In this document: positions 47,088-54,577 of the stretch, one piece after another | How the letters are laid out: each line of letters starts with the position of its first letter | Position numbering within the stretch: position 1 is the stretch's first letter | NCBI RefSeq assembly: GCF_000719865.1 | Contig: NZ_JOID01000015.1 | Location: 62,001-126,000, forward strand | Direction: 5' to 3' | From: Streptomyces albus subsp. albus | GTDB lineage: Bacteria; Actinomycetota; Actinomycetes; Streptomycetales; Streptomycetaceae | DNA: 64,000 nt | The notes under the pieces: model-generated | What the model was told of the DNA's origin: nothing | Database searches by the model: none | Seen by the model: the letters and a program-made list of their open reading frames with translations, nothing else | Position numbers and translations under genes: made by a program

Positions 47088-47675
47088 ATGAAAGTCTCGC
47101 CGAGTCTGCTCCCCATCCTCCGCTCCCGTACGCAAGGCGAGCTCCTTGCGCTCGTGCTTCTGCATCCGGAGCGCGAGTACAGCATTACCGAACTGGCCGC
47201 TGACGTCGGAGTGACGCCCACGGCTGTACTGCGTGAGGTCGAACGGCTGACCCGTGGTGGCATCCTGACGGATCGGAGAGTGGGGCGCAGCCGCCTCGTC
47301 AAGGCTCGTACGGACACTCCCCTGTACCGTCCGTTGAGCGATCTCATGTCCGTCTCTTTTGGTCCGGTGCCCTTGCTCTCAGAGGCGTTGGCGCAACTCG
47401 AAGGGGTGCAACGGGCCTATATCTACGGCTCTTGGGCCGCCCGGTACGGCGGCGAACCGGGGCCGCCCCCCGCGGATGTCGATGTCCTCGTTGTGGGTGA
47501 TCCCGATGCCGACGCGCTCTTCGATCTTGCCGAGGAGGTATCCCGCCGGCTTCGCCGTGAGGTCAACGTCCATCGGGTCTCCGTCGAGGCGTGGGAGGCC
47601 CGTACGGATGATCCGTTCCTCACCGGCGTTCGCGAACGTCCGCTGGTCCCCTTGCATCTTGACCGGGAGGCGTAG
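47088..47675 (+). CDS. MNT-type nucleotidyltransferase with N-terminal winged HTH (antitoxin)
   Basis: About 195 residues. The N-terminal ArsR-like HTH spans ~residues 10-75 (ITELAADVGVTPTAVLREVERL). It is followed by a minimal nucleotidyltransferase with IYGSWAARYGGE and the paired aspartates of DVDVLVVGD. MNT proteins neutralise HEPN toxins, in some systems by AMP-modifying them; the next gene is a HEPN protein. ATG at 47088, or 47076 upstream. Its TAG overlaps the HEPN GTG by one base. The module lies between the long direct repeats. Confidence 0.85.
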   Translation: MKVSPSLLPILRSRTQGELLALVLLHPEREYSITELAADVGVTPTAVLREVERLTRGGILTDRRVGRSRLVKARTDTPLYRPLSDLMSVSFGPVPLLSEALAQLEGVQRAYIYGSWAARYGGEPGPPPADVDVLVVGDPDADALFDLAEEVSRRLRREVNVHRVSVEAWEARTDDPFLTGVRERPLVPLHLDREA

Positions 47676-48142
47676 TGACGCGCTGGAATCAAGGGCGGTC
47701 GACAGTCGACTCACTCATCGGCACGGGCGAGCTTGAGCGCGTACCCGCTTCCCGGCGGGCCGCCGAAGCCGAGCTGGTCCGGGCCCGTACGCATGTCGGC
47801 TCCGCACGGCAGCTGTTGGCCACCGACCCGGAGGGCGCCTACACGCTCGCCTATGACGCAGCGCGCCGAGCGCTGGCCGCGGTTCTGCAGAATCAAGGGC
47901 TGCGCGCCACCAGTCGTGGTGGCCATACCGTCATCTACGAGGCCGTGCGAGCACAGCTCGACCCGCCGCTCGGTTCCATACTGCGCCCCTTCAATCGCAT
48001 GCGAGTCCGGCGCAATGAAGTCGAGTACCGGTCTTCGGAGGCTCCGGCCGTGACGCCGGAGGAGGTCGAGGCCGACGTGACGAAGGTGGACGCGCTGATC
48101 GAGCTCGCGGAGAAGGCCATTCCGAACATGCCGCGCTATTGA
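47675..48142 (+). CDS. HEPN-domain protein (toxin of MNT-HEPN pair)
   Basis: A 155-residue all-helical HEPN protein. AYTLAYDAARRALAAVLQNQGLRAT is the core helix. The presumed RNase motif reads RMRVRRNEVEYRSSE, an RN-x3-Y version in place of the common RN-x3-H. GTG at 47675 overlaps the MNT stop, so antitoxin and toxin are made together. Predicted to cleave RNA and arrest growth, for example during phage attack, when uncoupled from MNT. Function by analogy with HepT-MntA. Confidence 0.82.
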   Translation: MTRWNQGRSTVDSLIGTGELERVPASRRAAEAELVRARTHVGSARQLLATDPEGAYTLAYDAARRALAAVLQNQGLRATSRGGHTVIYEAVRAQLDPPLGSILRPFNRMRVRRNEVEYRSSEAPAVTPEEVEADVTKVDALIELAEKAIPNMPRY

Positions 48143-48721
48143 GGCCACCCCGATCGGCGGCATGTTTTCGGCCCAACACGGTCTGCGGGCTCGCAGGGCG
48201 AACGCGGGCGGACTTGCGGACGTGCAGCTCAATCCGCGCCGGAACTCGGCCTGACGGTGGGAGGAAGCGGGGGCAAGGAGAGGGGCGGGCGGGTGGGGCG
48301 CAGCGAACGAGACGTGCTGGGCTGGCGAGAGGCGGCACTGCCGGTGGTCGGCGACCACGGACGCGGTCGACGTGTCGGACACCGAGCCGGCCCACCGGAT
48401 CGTGGAGGAGGAACAGGCACGCCCGGCCATGACGGATGAAAGGCCCATGGGGCCCGAGTGGAGCGGTGCCGAGTGAAACGGCCGGCACGGCGGGCGCGGC
48501 GAGGGGCCCGACTGCGCCGTCGGTCCTCAGGCCGGCCAGGGCCATGGTTTCCCGCTCGCGGATGGCCGGGGTTGCCGCGTCCAGTAACCGAAGAGTGCGG
48601 GGCCGCAGCGGGAACCCACTTCCCCGTAAGTCTCGATGGCGGCCGCCGGCCAGCCGTATCCACCCGGGTCGGGCAGCCATCGGTAAGGCGGGCATGGCGG
48701 CGGAGCCGATCCGGGACCAGG
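48143..48721. other. 579-base stretch without a confident gene
   Basis: Between the HEPN gene and the second long repeat. Open frames on both strands are Arg/Pro/Gly-rich and lack domains or ribosome sites. One frame around 48310-48475 ending EEEQARPAMTDERPMGPEW looks protein-like but has no start or family; it may be gene debris. Confidence 0.4.
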
Positions 48722-49012
48722 CGTTGTTCCTGCTGCTGGATCCTGGCTGGATCGCGATCAGGATTCCGGGGTTTCCGCAGGTCGTCGCGGTGTGGTTGAT
48801 GTTCCGCTTCAACGTGTAGTTGTGTCCGGGATCGCCTCCTGATCTGCATATACGCAGGTCAAGGGGCGGTTCTTTGCTCGGATCCGTTGGTTGCGGCAGA
48901 ACGTTGAGGATCTGGGACCGGAAGCTGCGGTGCGATGTCTTTGCAGGTCAGGGAACTGCTGGGTGGTAGTTGAATCTGGGCGGGGTTTTCGGCCGCTGGA
49001 TTCTGGCCGGAT
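48722..49012 (+). repeat. Long direct repeat, copy 2, with att-like core
   Basis: Second copy of 46550-46840. Paired GCTGGAT motifs at 48734-48752 and 48994-49012 flank the exact 19-base core at 48801-48819. The right end runs directly into the truncated relE copy. With copy 1 it brackets the MNT-HEPN module. Confidence 0.8.
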
Positions 49013-49240
49013 CACGATCGCGACTCGTGGACCGTGGAGCGGTGGCCGACCTGAATCACCCATGCAACGAGTTCGCCGTTGTCGATGGTGTAGATGATGC
49101 GGTAGTCGCCGACCCGGAGGCGGCGGCGGTCGGGTTGGGACACGAGCGCCGTGGTGCTGAACCCGAGCGGGTCACTCTCCAGTTCCGTCAGCTTGGCCAG
49201 GATGCGCAGCGCCATGTCGCGCGGGACTTTCCGAAGCTCG
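49012..49240 (-). pseudogene. Truncated second copy of relE
   Basis: Positions 49011-49246 match 50252-50487 at all but four of 236 bases, with no gaps. The first ~20 codons of relE are missing: the reading stops at the junction with a tandem 10-base repeat (49241-49280). An internal ATG at 49215 could still give a 67-residue peptide. No antitoxin gene accompanies this copy. Confidence 0.85.
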
Positions 49241-49280
49241 GCCTGCCTCGGCCTGCCTCGGCCTGCCTCGGCCTGCCTCG
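49241..49280. repeat. Four tandem copies of a 10-base unit
   Basis: GCCTGCCTCG repeated four times exactly, with a degenerate fifth unit after. It begins precisely where the truncated relE copy diverges from the intact one, inside the sequence AGCTCGGCCTGC of relE, so it probably arose by slippage during the break. Confidence 0.95.
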
Positions 49281-49460
49281 GCCGCGTCGGGGGGGCCTGA
49301 GTTCATCACGTGACAGCCCGCCGGCCCCGCGACGACCTTCTGGCAACGGTTGAGACCGGCTCGGTGAACCGCCGGATGCGGACCTCATGTGCGGTGGTGT
49401 GAGAGGAGGGCCGGGCGACCCGCCCTCCCACTCGATCCGGTGCTGACGTGGTACCGATCC

Positions 49461-50042
49461 CTAGTGCTTCCGCGGTGGGGTGAGCCCGTCGAGGTCCAGG
49501 CTGATCTCGAAAGGCACAGGGCGCTTGAGAATGCCCCGGAAGATGCCGGCGGGCGCATAGGCGCCAGTCGGTTCATCGAGCTCGTAGACGTGGACGACAG
49601 GGGTGCCGTCTTCTTCCTCGACGCACCAATAATGCGGGATCTTGGCCTCGGCGTACTTGTGCAGCTTCACCGTGCGGTCGCGGTGCGCGGACTCCGGGGA
49701 GACGACCTCGACGACGAGCCGGACCTCCTCCGGCGCATACCACGTGCGGTCCGGGTCGTAGGGGGCGGTCGTCACGAGCAGATCCGGCTCCGGCCGGTTG
49801 CGCTCGTCGAGGCGGATCGTCATCTCCCGCTCGATCTCGAAACCGGTGGGCGCGGCCGCCATGAGCGTGGTGGTGAGGGACGTGACGAGACGGCCGTGCC
49901 AGGACCGCTGGGGCGACAGCATGAAGACGAGGGCTCCGTCGATCAGCTCGGTGTGGCGCGGCGCCTCGGGGAGGCGGTCCAGGTCCTCCGCGAACCAGCC
50001 TTCCGCGCGCGGCGGGCGCATCCAGTCGGGTAGTGCGGTCAT
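49461..50042 (-). CDS. Uma2-family endonuclease-like protein
   Basis: A 193-residue PD-(D/E)XK-fold protein of the Uma2 family. RPEPDLLVTTAPYDPDRTWY carries the first acidic site, VRLVVEVVSPESAHRDRTVK the Glu and the Lys, and YAEAKIPHYWCVE the following strand. Shares only family resemblance with the Uma2 gene at 11992-12615. It lies between the two relE copies, so it may be cargo carried by that duplication. Confidence 0.88.
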   Translation of the reverse strand: MTALPDWMRPPRAEGWFAEDLDRLPEAPRHTELIDGALVFMLSPQRSWHGRLVTSLTTTLMAAAPTGFEIEREMTIRLDERNRPEPDLLVTTAPYDPDRTWYAPEEVRLVVEVVSPESAHRDRTVKLHKYAEAKIPHYWCVEEEDGTPVVHVYELDEPTGAYAPAGIFRGILKRPVPFEISLDLDGLTPPRKH

Positions 50043-50234
50043 GGCTCAACCGTATCGACTTGCCGGGGCTTGGGTCACGAGATCGTCAGGGCGTCGATGG
50101 AGATGCAGCGTTTGTCCGGAGTGCGGGTCGGCGGACCGCGATGCTCACGGATCGCGGCCGGTCGTGACCCTTGTGCCCTTGGGGTGCCGCACTGGGCCAG
50201 GCTGCCCGGAGCTGCCGCGATGGGTTGTTCCGGC

Positions 50235-50253
50235 TGCTGGATTCTGGCTGGAT
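50235..50253. repeat. Paired GCTGGAT motif next to intact relE
   Basis: TGCTGGAT-TCT-GGCTGGAT, preceded by TGTTCCGGC as in the copy at 46562, and continuing ATCACGATCGCGAC like the copy at 48994. No attachment core is seen beside this copy. It may mark the right end of the repeated array. Confidence 0.6.
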
Positions 50254-50522
50254 CACGATCGCGACTCGTGGACCGTGGAGCGGTGGCCGACCTGAATCAC
50301 CCATGCGACGAGTTCGCCGTTGTCGATGGTGTAGATGATGCGGTAGTCGCCGACCCGGAGGCGGCGGCGGTCGGGTTGGGACACGAGCGCCGTGGTGCTG
50401 AATCCGAGGGGGTCACTCTCCAGTTCCGTCAGCTTGGCCAGGATGCGCAGCGCCATGTCGCGGGGGACTTTCCGAAGCTCGGCCTGCGCCTCCGGCCGGA
50501 AGACGGTGCGGTACTCACTCAC
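50253..50522 (-). CDS. RelE/ParE-family toxin
   Basis: An 89-residue RelE-like mRNA interferase: EYRTVFRPEAQAELRKVPRD at the start, LKTELES-type helix (ILAKLTELESDPLG), and RLRVGDYRIIYTIDNGELVAWVIQVGHR with the basic catalytic face. Its start overlaps the antitoxin stop by 8 bases. Forms a type II toxin-antitoxin pair with the Phd/YefM gene upstream. A truncated near-identical copy lies 1.24 kb away. Confidence 0.93.
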   Translation of the reverse strand: MSEYRTVFRPEAQAELRKVPRDMALRILAKLTELESDPLGFSTTALVSQPDRRRLRVGDYRIIYTIDNGELVAWVIQVGHRSTVHESRS

Positions 50523-50781
50523 CGCGCGCCAGGGTTTCCTTCATGACGTCCTCGATGGGGACGCCGGGCGAGCGGTTTGCCATCCGCTCGTCGATGATGC
50601 GGTTGATCTCCCGCTCTTCCCACTGTTGGTACTTGCGCAGAACATCGATCGAGACGACGGCGGCGACTTCCTTTCCTCGTCGCGTGATCACGGTGGGCTG
50701 GTCATCGCGATCGGCCCGTTCGACGACCTCCGCAAGGTGCGCGCGGACGTCACGGATGGACTCTGTGGGCATCTGCGTCAT
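50515..50781 (-). CDS. Phd/YefM-family antitoxin
   Basis: An 88-residue antitoxin. The N-terminal DNA-binding fold reads SIRDVRAHLAEVVERADRDD and PTVITRRGKEVAAVVSIDVL, typical of Phd/YefM. The acidic C-terminal helix (EEREINRIIDERMANRSPG) would wrap the toxin. ATG at 50781, with an in-frame ATG 9 bases on. Expected to repress its own operon with RelE through the palindromes just upstream. Confidence 0.93.
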   Translation of the reverse strand: MTQMPTESIRDVRAHLAEVVERADRDDQPTVITRRGKEVAAVVSIDVLRKYQQWEEREINRIIDERMANRSPGVPIEDVMKETLARGE

Positions 50782-50789
50782 GACTCAAA

Positions 50790-50815
50790 GGTACCGGGTG
50801 TACCGTGTGTACACA
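50790..50815. promoter_or_regulatory. Candidate operator of the Phd-RelE operon
   Basis: GGTAC-N5-GTACC at 50790-50804 and a perfect 10-base palindrome TGTGTACACA at 50806-50815 lie 9-34 bases before the antitoxin start. Adjacent palindromes of this kind are usual in type II toxin-antitoxin promoters. Confidence 0.65.
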
Positions 50816-51057
50816 ACGGGACGGCTCCGGAGATCAGTGAGGCTCTGCTCCGGCTCCGCCTCCACCTCCACGGACTGTCCTCGGCGATTTCGTGCCCGCG
50901 GCGGAGCGTTCCCGGGCTCCTCGGCGGCAAGACCGTCGAGCGGGCTGCCGGTCCGGGCCGGAGGGGGATCCGCGGCGCGGAGGACCGGGGCGGGGCCGGG
51001 GAACCGGGCCGGGGCTACTGTGGGCTGATTGACCGAGACCGTTCGGGGGCTGTGGTG

Positions 51058-51486
51058 ATGCCGGTCAGGCGTGTGGTGCTTCCGCTCGTCATCTGGGTGG
51101 CCGTGGTGCCGTGGCTGCTCGCCACGGCCACGACCGTGCTCTGGGGGTTTGCGAAGGAACTGGAAGGGCTCTCGTTCGTCACATTCAGCACCCGGCTGTT
51201 GCTGGTGCCGTTGCTGCTGGCCGCCGAGGTCGTCGGCGTGGTGGCGGCCTTCCGGCGCCATGGCGGTCTGCGCTCCGACTTCTGGCCGGGAGCCGGGCTG
51301 GCGTTCGCTCTGCTGGCCCTGTTCACCGTGATGGGGGTCGGCGTGACGTGGGGCGAGTGGGGCGTGCTGCTGTGGATCTGGGCCCTGTACTCCGGCTATG
51401 TGTTCTTCGTGTTCGTCTTCGGCGGGATGGCCTGGAAGAAGGTCTTCGCCCGGACTTCCGTGCCGGTCGGTGGCGGTGTGATCTGA
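51058..51486 (+). CDS. Hypothetical four-helix membrane protein
   Basis: A 142-residue protein that is almost entirely hydrophobic: VVLPLVIWVAVVPWLLATA, LLLVPLLLAAEVVGVVAAF, AGLAFALLALFTVMGVGV and VLLWIWALYSGYVFFVFVFG. Short charged loops lie between. No family recognised. ATG at 51058, with GTG at 51052 and 51055 also in frame. Convergent with a second small membrane gene. Confidence 0.7.
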   Translation: MPVRRVVLPLVIWVAVVPWLLATATTVLWGFAKELEGLSFVTFSTRLLLVPLLLAAEVVGVVAAFRRHGGLRSDFWPGAGLAFALLALFTVMGVGVTWGEWGVLLWIWALYSGYVFFVFVFGGMAWKKVFARTSVPVGGGVI

Positions 51487-51537
51487 ACGGGGGGCTGGTG
51501 CGGAGGCCGTCGGCGGCGCCGCACCGGCCGGGCGGGG

Positions 51538-51870
51538 TCAGGCGGTGGCGGTCCGGGCGCGCCACCGGCGCAGCAGGGCGCTGAACAGCCAGGAGTTGAC
51601 CACCGCGGCCACCGCGAGCAGGACGAAGTAGGCCACCGTTCCGGCCGCGCCCTCCAGGGGGGAGACGAGGAGGAGGGCCAGGCCGGTGGGGAGCGTCGCG
51701 AACACCGGCCACACCCCCGCGAACGAGGCGTCCTCGTGCGCGACGAGGCCCGCGTCGAAGCCCACCCACAGCAGCAGGGCGGCGCACACCACCAGGTAGC
51801 CCCGGGCGATCCGGTTGTCCGCGACGCCGGCGAGGATCCGGTGCGGGGTGCCGGGCGTGTTGTTGCTCAT
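51538..51870 (-). CDS. SCO4225-like small membrane protein
   Basis: A 110-residue protein with three hydrophobic segments: GYLVVCAALLLWVGFDAGLV, SFAGVWPVFATLPTGLALLLV and AYFVLLAVAAVVNSWLFSALL. It ends in a basic RRWRARTA tail. It resembles the SCO4225 family of Streptomyces; function unknown. It starts 79 bases after the SARP-like fragment upstream. Confidence 0.75.
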   Translation of the reverse strand: MSNNTPGTPHRILAGVADNRIARGYLVVCAALLLWVGFDAGLVAHEDASFAGVWPVFATLPTGLALLLVSPLEGAAGTVAYFVLLAVAAVVNSWLFSALLRRWRARTATA

Positions 51871-51949
51871 CTTGTTCTGCCTCTCATGTCGCTCTGTTGG
51901 TAGGTCACTTGAAGAACCGTGGTGCCGTGGTGCTGTGCCGGTACGGCCC

Positions 51950-52335
51950 TCATCCGGGCACCGGCGCGGGCCGGTGGCTCCGCAGCGCGGCGTTCAGCCG
52001 GCGCAGCGCCGGGCCGGGCTCCACCCCGAGCTCGGCCAGCAGCAGCCGGCGGCACCGCTCGTACTCCCGCACCGCCTCGGCGGGCCGTCCGGCCCGTCCC
52101 AGGGAGCGCAGCAGCAGCGCCCAGGAGGATTCCCGCAGCGGCTGAAGGTCGGTCAGGCCGCGTGCCACGGCGACCGCCTGCCCACGGCATCCCTGGGCGA
52201 GCAGCACCTCCACGAGCAGCTCCCGGCCGGCGGTCCGGGCCTCCTCCAGCCGGCGGATCTCCCCCGCCGCGAACGGGTGGTCGGACGCCTCGGCCAGGGC
52301 GGGGCCGCGCCAGAGGCCCGGCGCGACCGCCGTGC
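51950..52335 (-). pseudogene. BTAD fragment of a SARP-type regulator
   Basis: About 128 residues of bacterial transcriptional activator domain: GLWRGPALAEASDHPFAAGEIRRLEEAR, then LTDLQPLRESSWALLLRSLGRAGRPAEAVREYERCRRLLLAELGVEPGPALRRL. The DNA-binding domain that should precede it is missing, and homology fades around 52335. An internal start at 52213 would yield an 87-residue piece. Remnant of an antibiotic-regulator-type gene. Confidence 0.7.
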
Positions 52336-52745
52336 GGACCGTGCCCGCCGGCCGGGGCGCCGGGTGCCGCCGCCTCCGCGCGGGACCCGCAGGCGCTCAC
52401 CGGCGCCCTGCGCCGCCCGGGGCGGGCCGGGAGTGCGGAGTGCGGCGGGCCGGTGCCCGGCCGGTCCGGGTCCGGGGCACTGGACCGGGCCGGTGGTGCG
52501 GAGTTGCCCCGCTGGGCTGCGACAACGTCATGCCCCAAGCATTCCGCCCGCTCGGCGCTTCCTCGGCCGCCGGCACGAAAGACGTTTCTATCCCCGGGTG
52601 GAGAAGGCCCCGTCCCGCGGGAGGACGGCGCGGGCCGGGTACGGGCGGCCGTCCGGGTAACGGTGCGCCGCAGCCCACCGCCTCGCCGCGGCCGTGGTGA
52701 GCGCCGACGCCGCGCGCCGGCCCGGCCGGACGTCCCGGCGCGCCG
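52336..52745. other. 410-base spacer without a gene
   Basis: GC-rich sequence between two truncated regulators. No domain, hairpin or repeat of note; frames on both strands are Arg/Pro/Gly-rich. Confidence 0.3.
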
Positions 52746-52940
52746 GTGGCGAACCGAGCGCTGCGGGACCCGAGCGAGCGGCACCGGGAGGTGATCCGGC
52801 TCATGTACTACCAGCAGCAGAGCGTGGCGCAGGCGGCCGAGCATTTGGGCATCCCGCCGGGCACCGTCAAGTCCCGCACCCACCACGCCGTGCGGGCGCT
52901 GCGCGGGGTGCTGCTCACGCGTGGTCTGACGGAGGCGTGA
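52746..52940 (+). pseudogene. Sigma-70 region 4 fragment of an ECF sigma factor
   Basis: 64 residues: ALRDPSERHREVIRLMYYQQ, then SVAQAAEHLGIPPGTVKSRTHHAVRALR, a complete region-4 HTH. Region 2 is absent upstream. GTG at 52746 is the first start. May be translated as a lone region-4 protein, but more likely the tail of a decayed sigma factor. Confidence 0.65.
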
Positions 52941-53159
52941 CGGGGCCTGACGCCCGTCATCGCGTCTCCTCCGGCCGGTCCGTCCGCGCCGGAACACGCC
53001 TGTCCTCCGGACCCGTTGGGCACCGGCATCCCGTCATCCCGTCATGCCGGGCGGGGCTCCGGAGGCGAGTTCCGCTCCGGACGCGGTGCCCGGCCGCTGT
53101 CGTCGGTACGATGGGCCGTTCGTTCTCGGCCGGGTGGCGCGGCCGTGGAGGGAGGGGTC

Positions 53160-53561
53160 ATGGCGGAGCCGGGCGGCAGTGGTCCGCGGCCGCGGCGGCG
53201 GGGGCAGGGCGAGCTGGAGGCCCAGGTGCTGTCCGTGCTGCGCGAGGCCCCCGGGCCCGCGACCGCCGGATGGGTGCTGGACCGGCTCGACGGAGGCCTG
53301 GCCTACACCACCGTGATCACCATCCTCACCCGGCTGCACGCCAAGCAGGCCGTCACCCGGGAGCGGTCCGGCCGCTCCTTCACCTGGCAGGCGGCGTCGG
53401 ACGAGGCGGGGCTCGCGGCGCTGCGCATGCGCCGGGTCCTGGACGGCGAGCCGGATAGGGAGGCGGTGCTGGCCAGCTTCGTCACCGCGCTGCCGCCCGA
53501 CGACGAGCGGCTGCTGCGGGAGCTCCTGGACCGGGAAGCCGACGCGCCGGACGGCCGGTGA
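53160..53561 (+). CDS. BlaI/MecI/CopY-family repressor
   Basis: A 133-residue winged-helix repressor: RGQGELEAQVLSVLREAPGPAT, then YTTVITILTRLHAKQAVTRER with the recognition helix, and a C-terminal dimerisation part (FVTALPPDDERLLRELLDRE). ATG at 53160 follows GGAGGG. Its TGA overlaps the start of the M56 protease gene, so the pair is co-translated. In known systems the membrane protease triggers cleavage of the repressor. Confidence 0.92.
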   Translation: MAEPGGSGPRPRRRGQGELEAQVLSVLREAPGPATAGWVLDRLDGGLAYTTVITILTRLHAKQAVTRERSGRSFTWQAASDEAGLAALRMRRVLDGEPDREAVLASFVTALPPDDERLLRELLDREADAPDGR

Positions 53562-54490
53562 TGGGCGTCTTCGTCTTCCTGCCGCTGGTGCTGCCCCTGA
53601 CGGCCTGGCCCATCGCCCGGCTGGCCGAGCAGCATCTGCATCCCCGTGCCGCCACCCTGCTGCTGACGGGTGCCGCCGCCGTACTGGCCGTGTGCAGCAC
53701 GCTCTGCCTGGCCCTGCTCATGGTCGTCGGCACCGCGCAGCTGCCCGGGAATCCGCTGCCGGACGGCTGGGCCGATCCGGAGGTGCGGGAGGCGGTCCCC
53801 TATGACGAGGTCCTGGGCGTCGCGGCCATCCCCGTGCTCAACGCCGTGGCCGGGGGCTGCGCGCTGACGCTCTGGCGTCACCGGCGGATGCGGCGCCGCC
53901 TGCGGCGGGCCCTGGACGGGCTGCCCGGCACACAGGTGGCCGTCCTGCCCGACGAGACCCCGTACGCCCACGCGCTGCCCGGCGGGCGGGGCCGCATCGT
54001 GGTGTCCGCGGGCATGCTGGCCGCCCTCGAACCCCGGGAGCGGCGGGCCCTGTTCGCCCATGAGCGGGTGCATCTGACGGCGCGGCACCACCGCCTGCTG
54101 CTGGTGGTCCAGCTGGCGGCCCGGGCCAACCCCTTTCTGCGGCCGCTGCGGACCGCGGTGTTCTTCGGGGTGGAGCGCTGGGCGGACGAGGAGGCGGCGC
54201 GCGCCGTCGGGGACCGGCGACTGGTGGCCCGCGCCATCGGCCGGGCCGCGCTGGTCTCCGCGGCGGCGCCCGCACCGGCCTTCGCCGGCTTCGCCTCGCC
54301 GGGGCCCGTGCCCCGCCGGGTCCGGGCGCTGCTGGCCCCGGAGCCGCCGGCCCGGGTCTGGCCGCCGGCGCGCACGGCCGCCGGGCTCGCCGCCTGGGCC
54401 GCGGCCATGGGCACCGCGGCCTCCGCCTTCTCCTCGGCGAACGCGGCCGTGGCGCTGTTCCTCGTCCTCCGCGCGGCGACCCCGCTCTGA
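53558..54490 (+). CDS. M56-family membrane metallopeptidase (BlaR1/MecR1-like, no sensor domain)
   Basis: A 310-residue integral membrane protease. Helices lie near residues 3-20, 28-55 and 85-105. The zinc motif HERVH sits in ALFAHERVHLTARHHRLLL, followed by a further helix and a last one near 275-305. It lacks the penicillin-binding sensor domain of BlaR1, as is usual in actinobacteria, so the inducer is unknown. The start is GTG at 53558 or the adjacent ATG at 53561. Partner of the BlaI-type repressor. Confidence 0.9.
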   Translation: MMGVFVFLPLVLPLTAWPIARLAEQHLHPRAATLLLTGAAAVLAVCSTLCLALLMVVGTAQLPGNPLPDGWADPEVREAVPYDEVLGVAAIPVLNAVAGGCALTLWRHRRMRRRLRRALDGLPGTQVAVLPDETPYAHALPGGRGRIVVSAGMLAALEPRERRALFAHERVHLTARHHRLLLVVQLAARANPFLRPLRTAVFFGVERWADEEAARAVGDRRLVARAIGRAALVSAAAPAPAFAGFASPGPVPRRVRALLAPEPPARVWPPARTAAGLAAWAAAMGTAASAFSSANAAVALFLVLRAATPL

Positions 54491-54538
54491 GCCCGGGGCG
54501 GGGCCGGACGGGTCCGCCCGAGCCCTCTTGACGCGGGC

Positions 54539-54559
54539 GGCCCCGCCCGCGGCGGGGCC
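54539..54559. terminator. Short GC-rich hairpin between convergent genes
   Basis: 9-bp arms 54539-54547 and 54551-54559 with a 3-base loop, between the M56 gene and the Spo0M gene. Confidence 0.55.
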
Positions 54560-54577
54560 CGGACGCCTCGGGCGCGG

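Noticed and set aside
48236..48819. Protein-coding gene ending MFRFNV within the second repeat copy
   Set aside because: No domain, no ribosome site, and the frame exists mainly because the repeat carries a copy of the ychF end; its upstream part differs completely from that at the first repeat.
49241..49280. CRISPR array
   Set aside because: Units are only 10 bases, directly abutting, with no spacers and no cas genes nearby; it is a simple tandem repeat.
39110..50815. Integrase or transposase gene in the island
   Set aside because: I looked through all long frames for tyrosine or serine recombinase motifs and transposase DDE patterns and recognised none; any mobilising enzyme must lie elsewhere or be lost.
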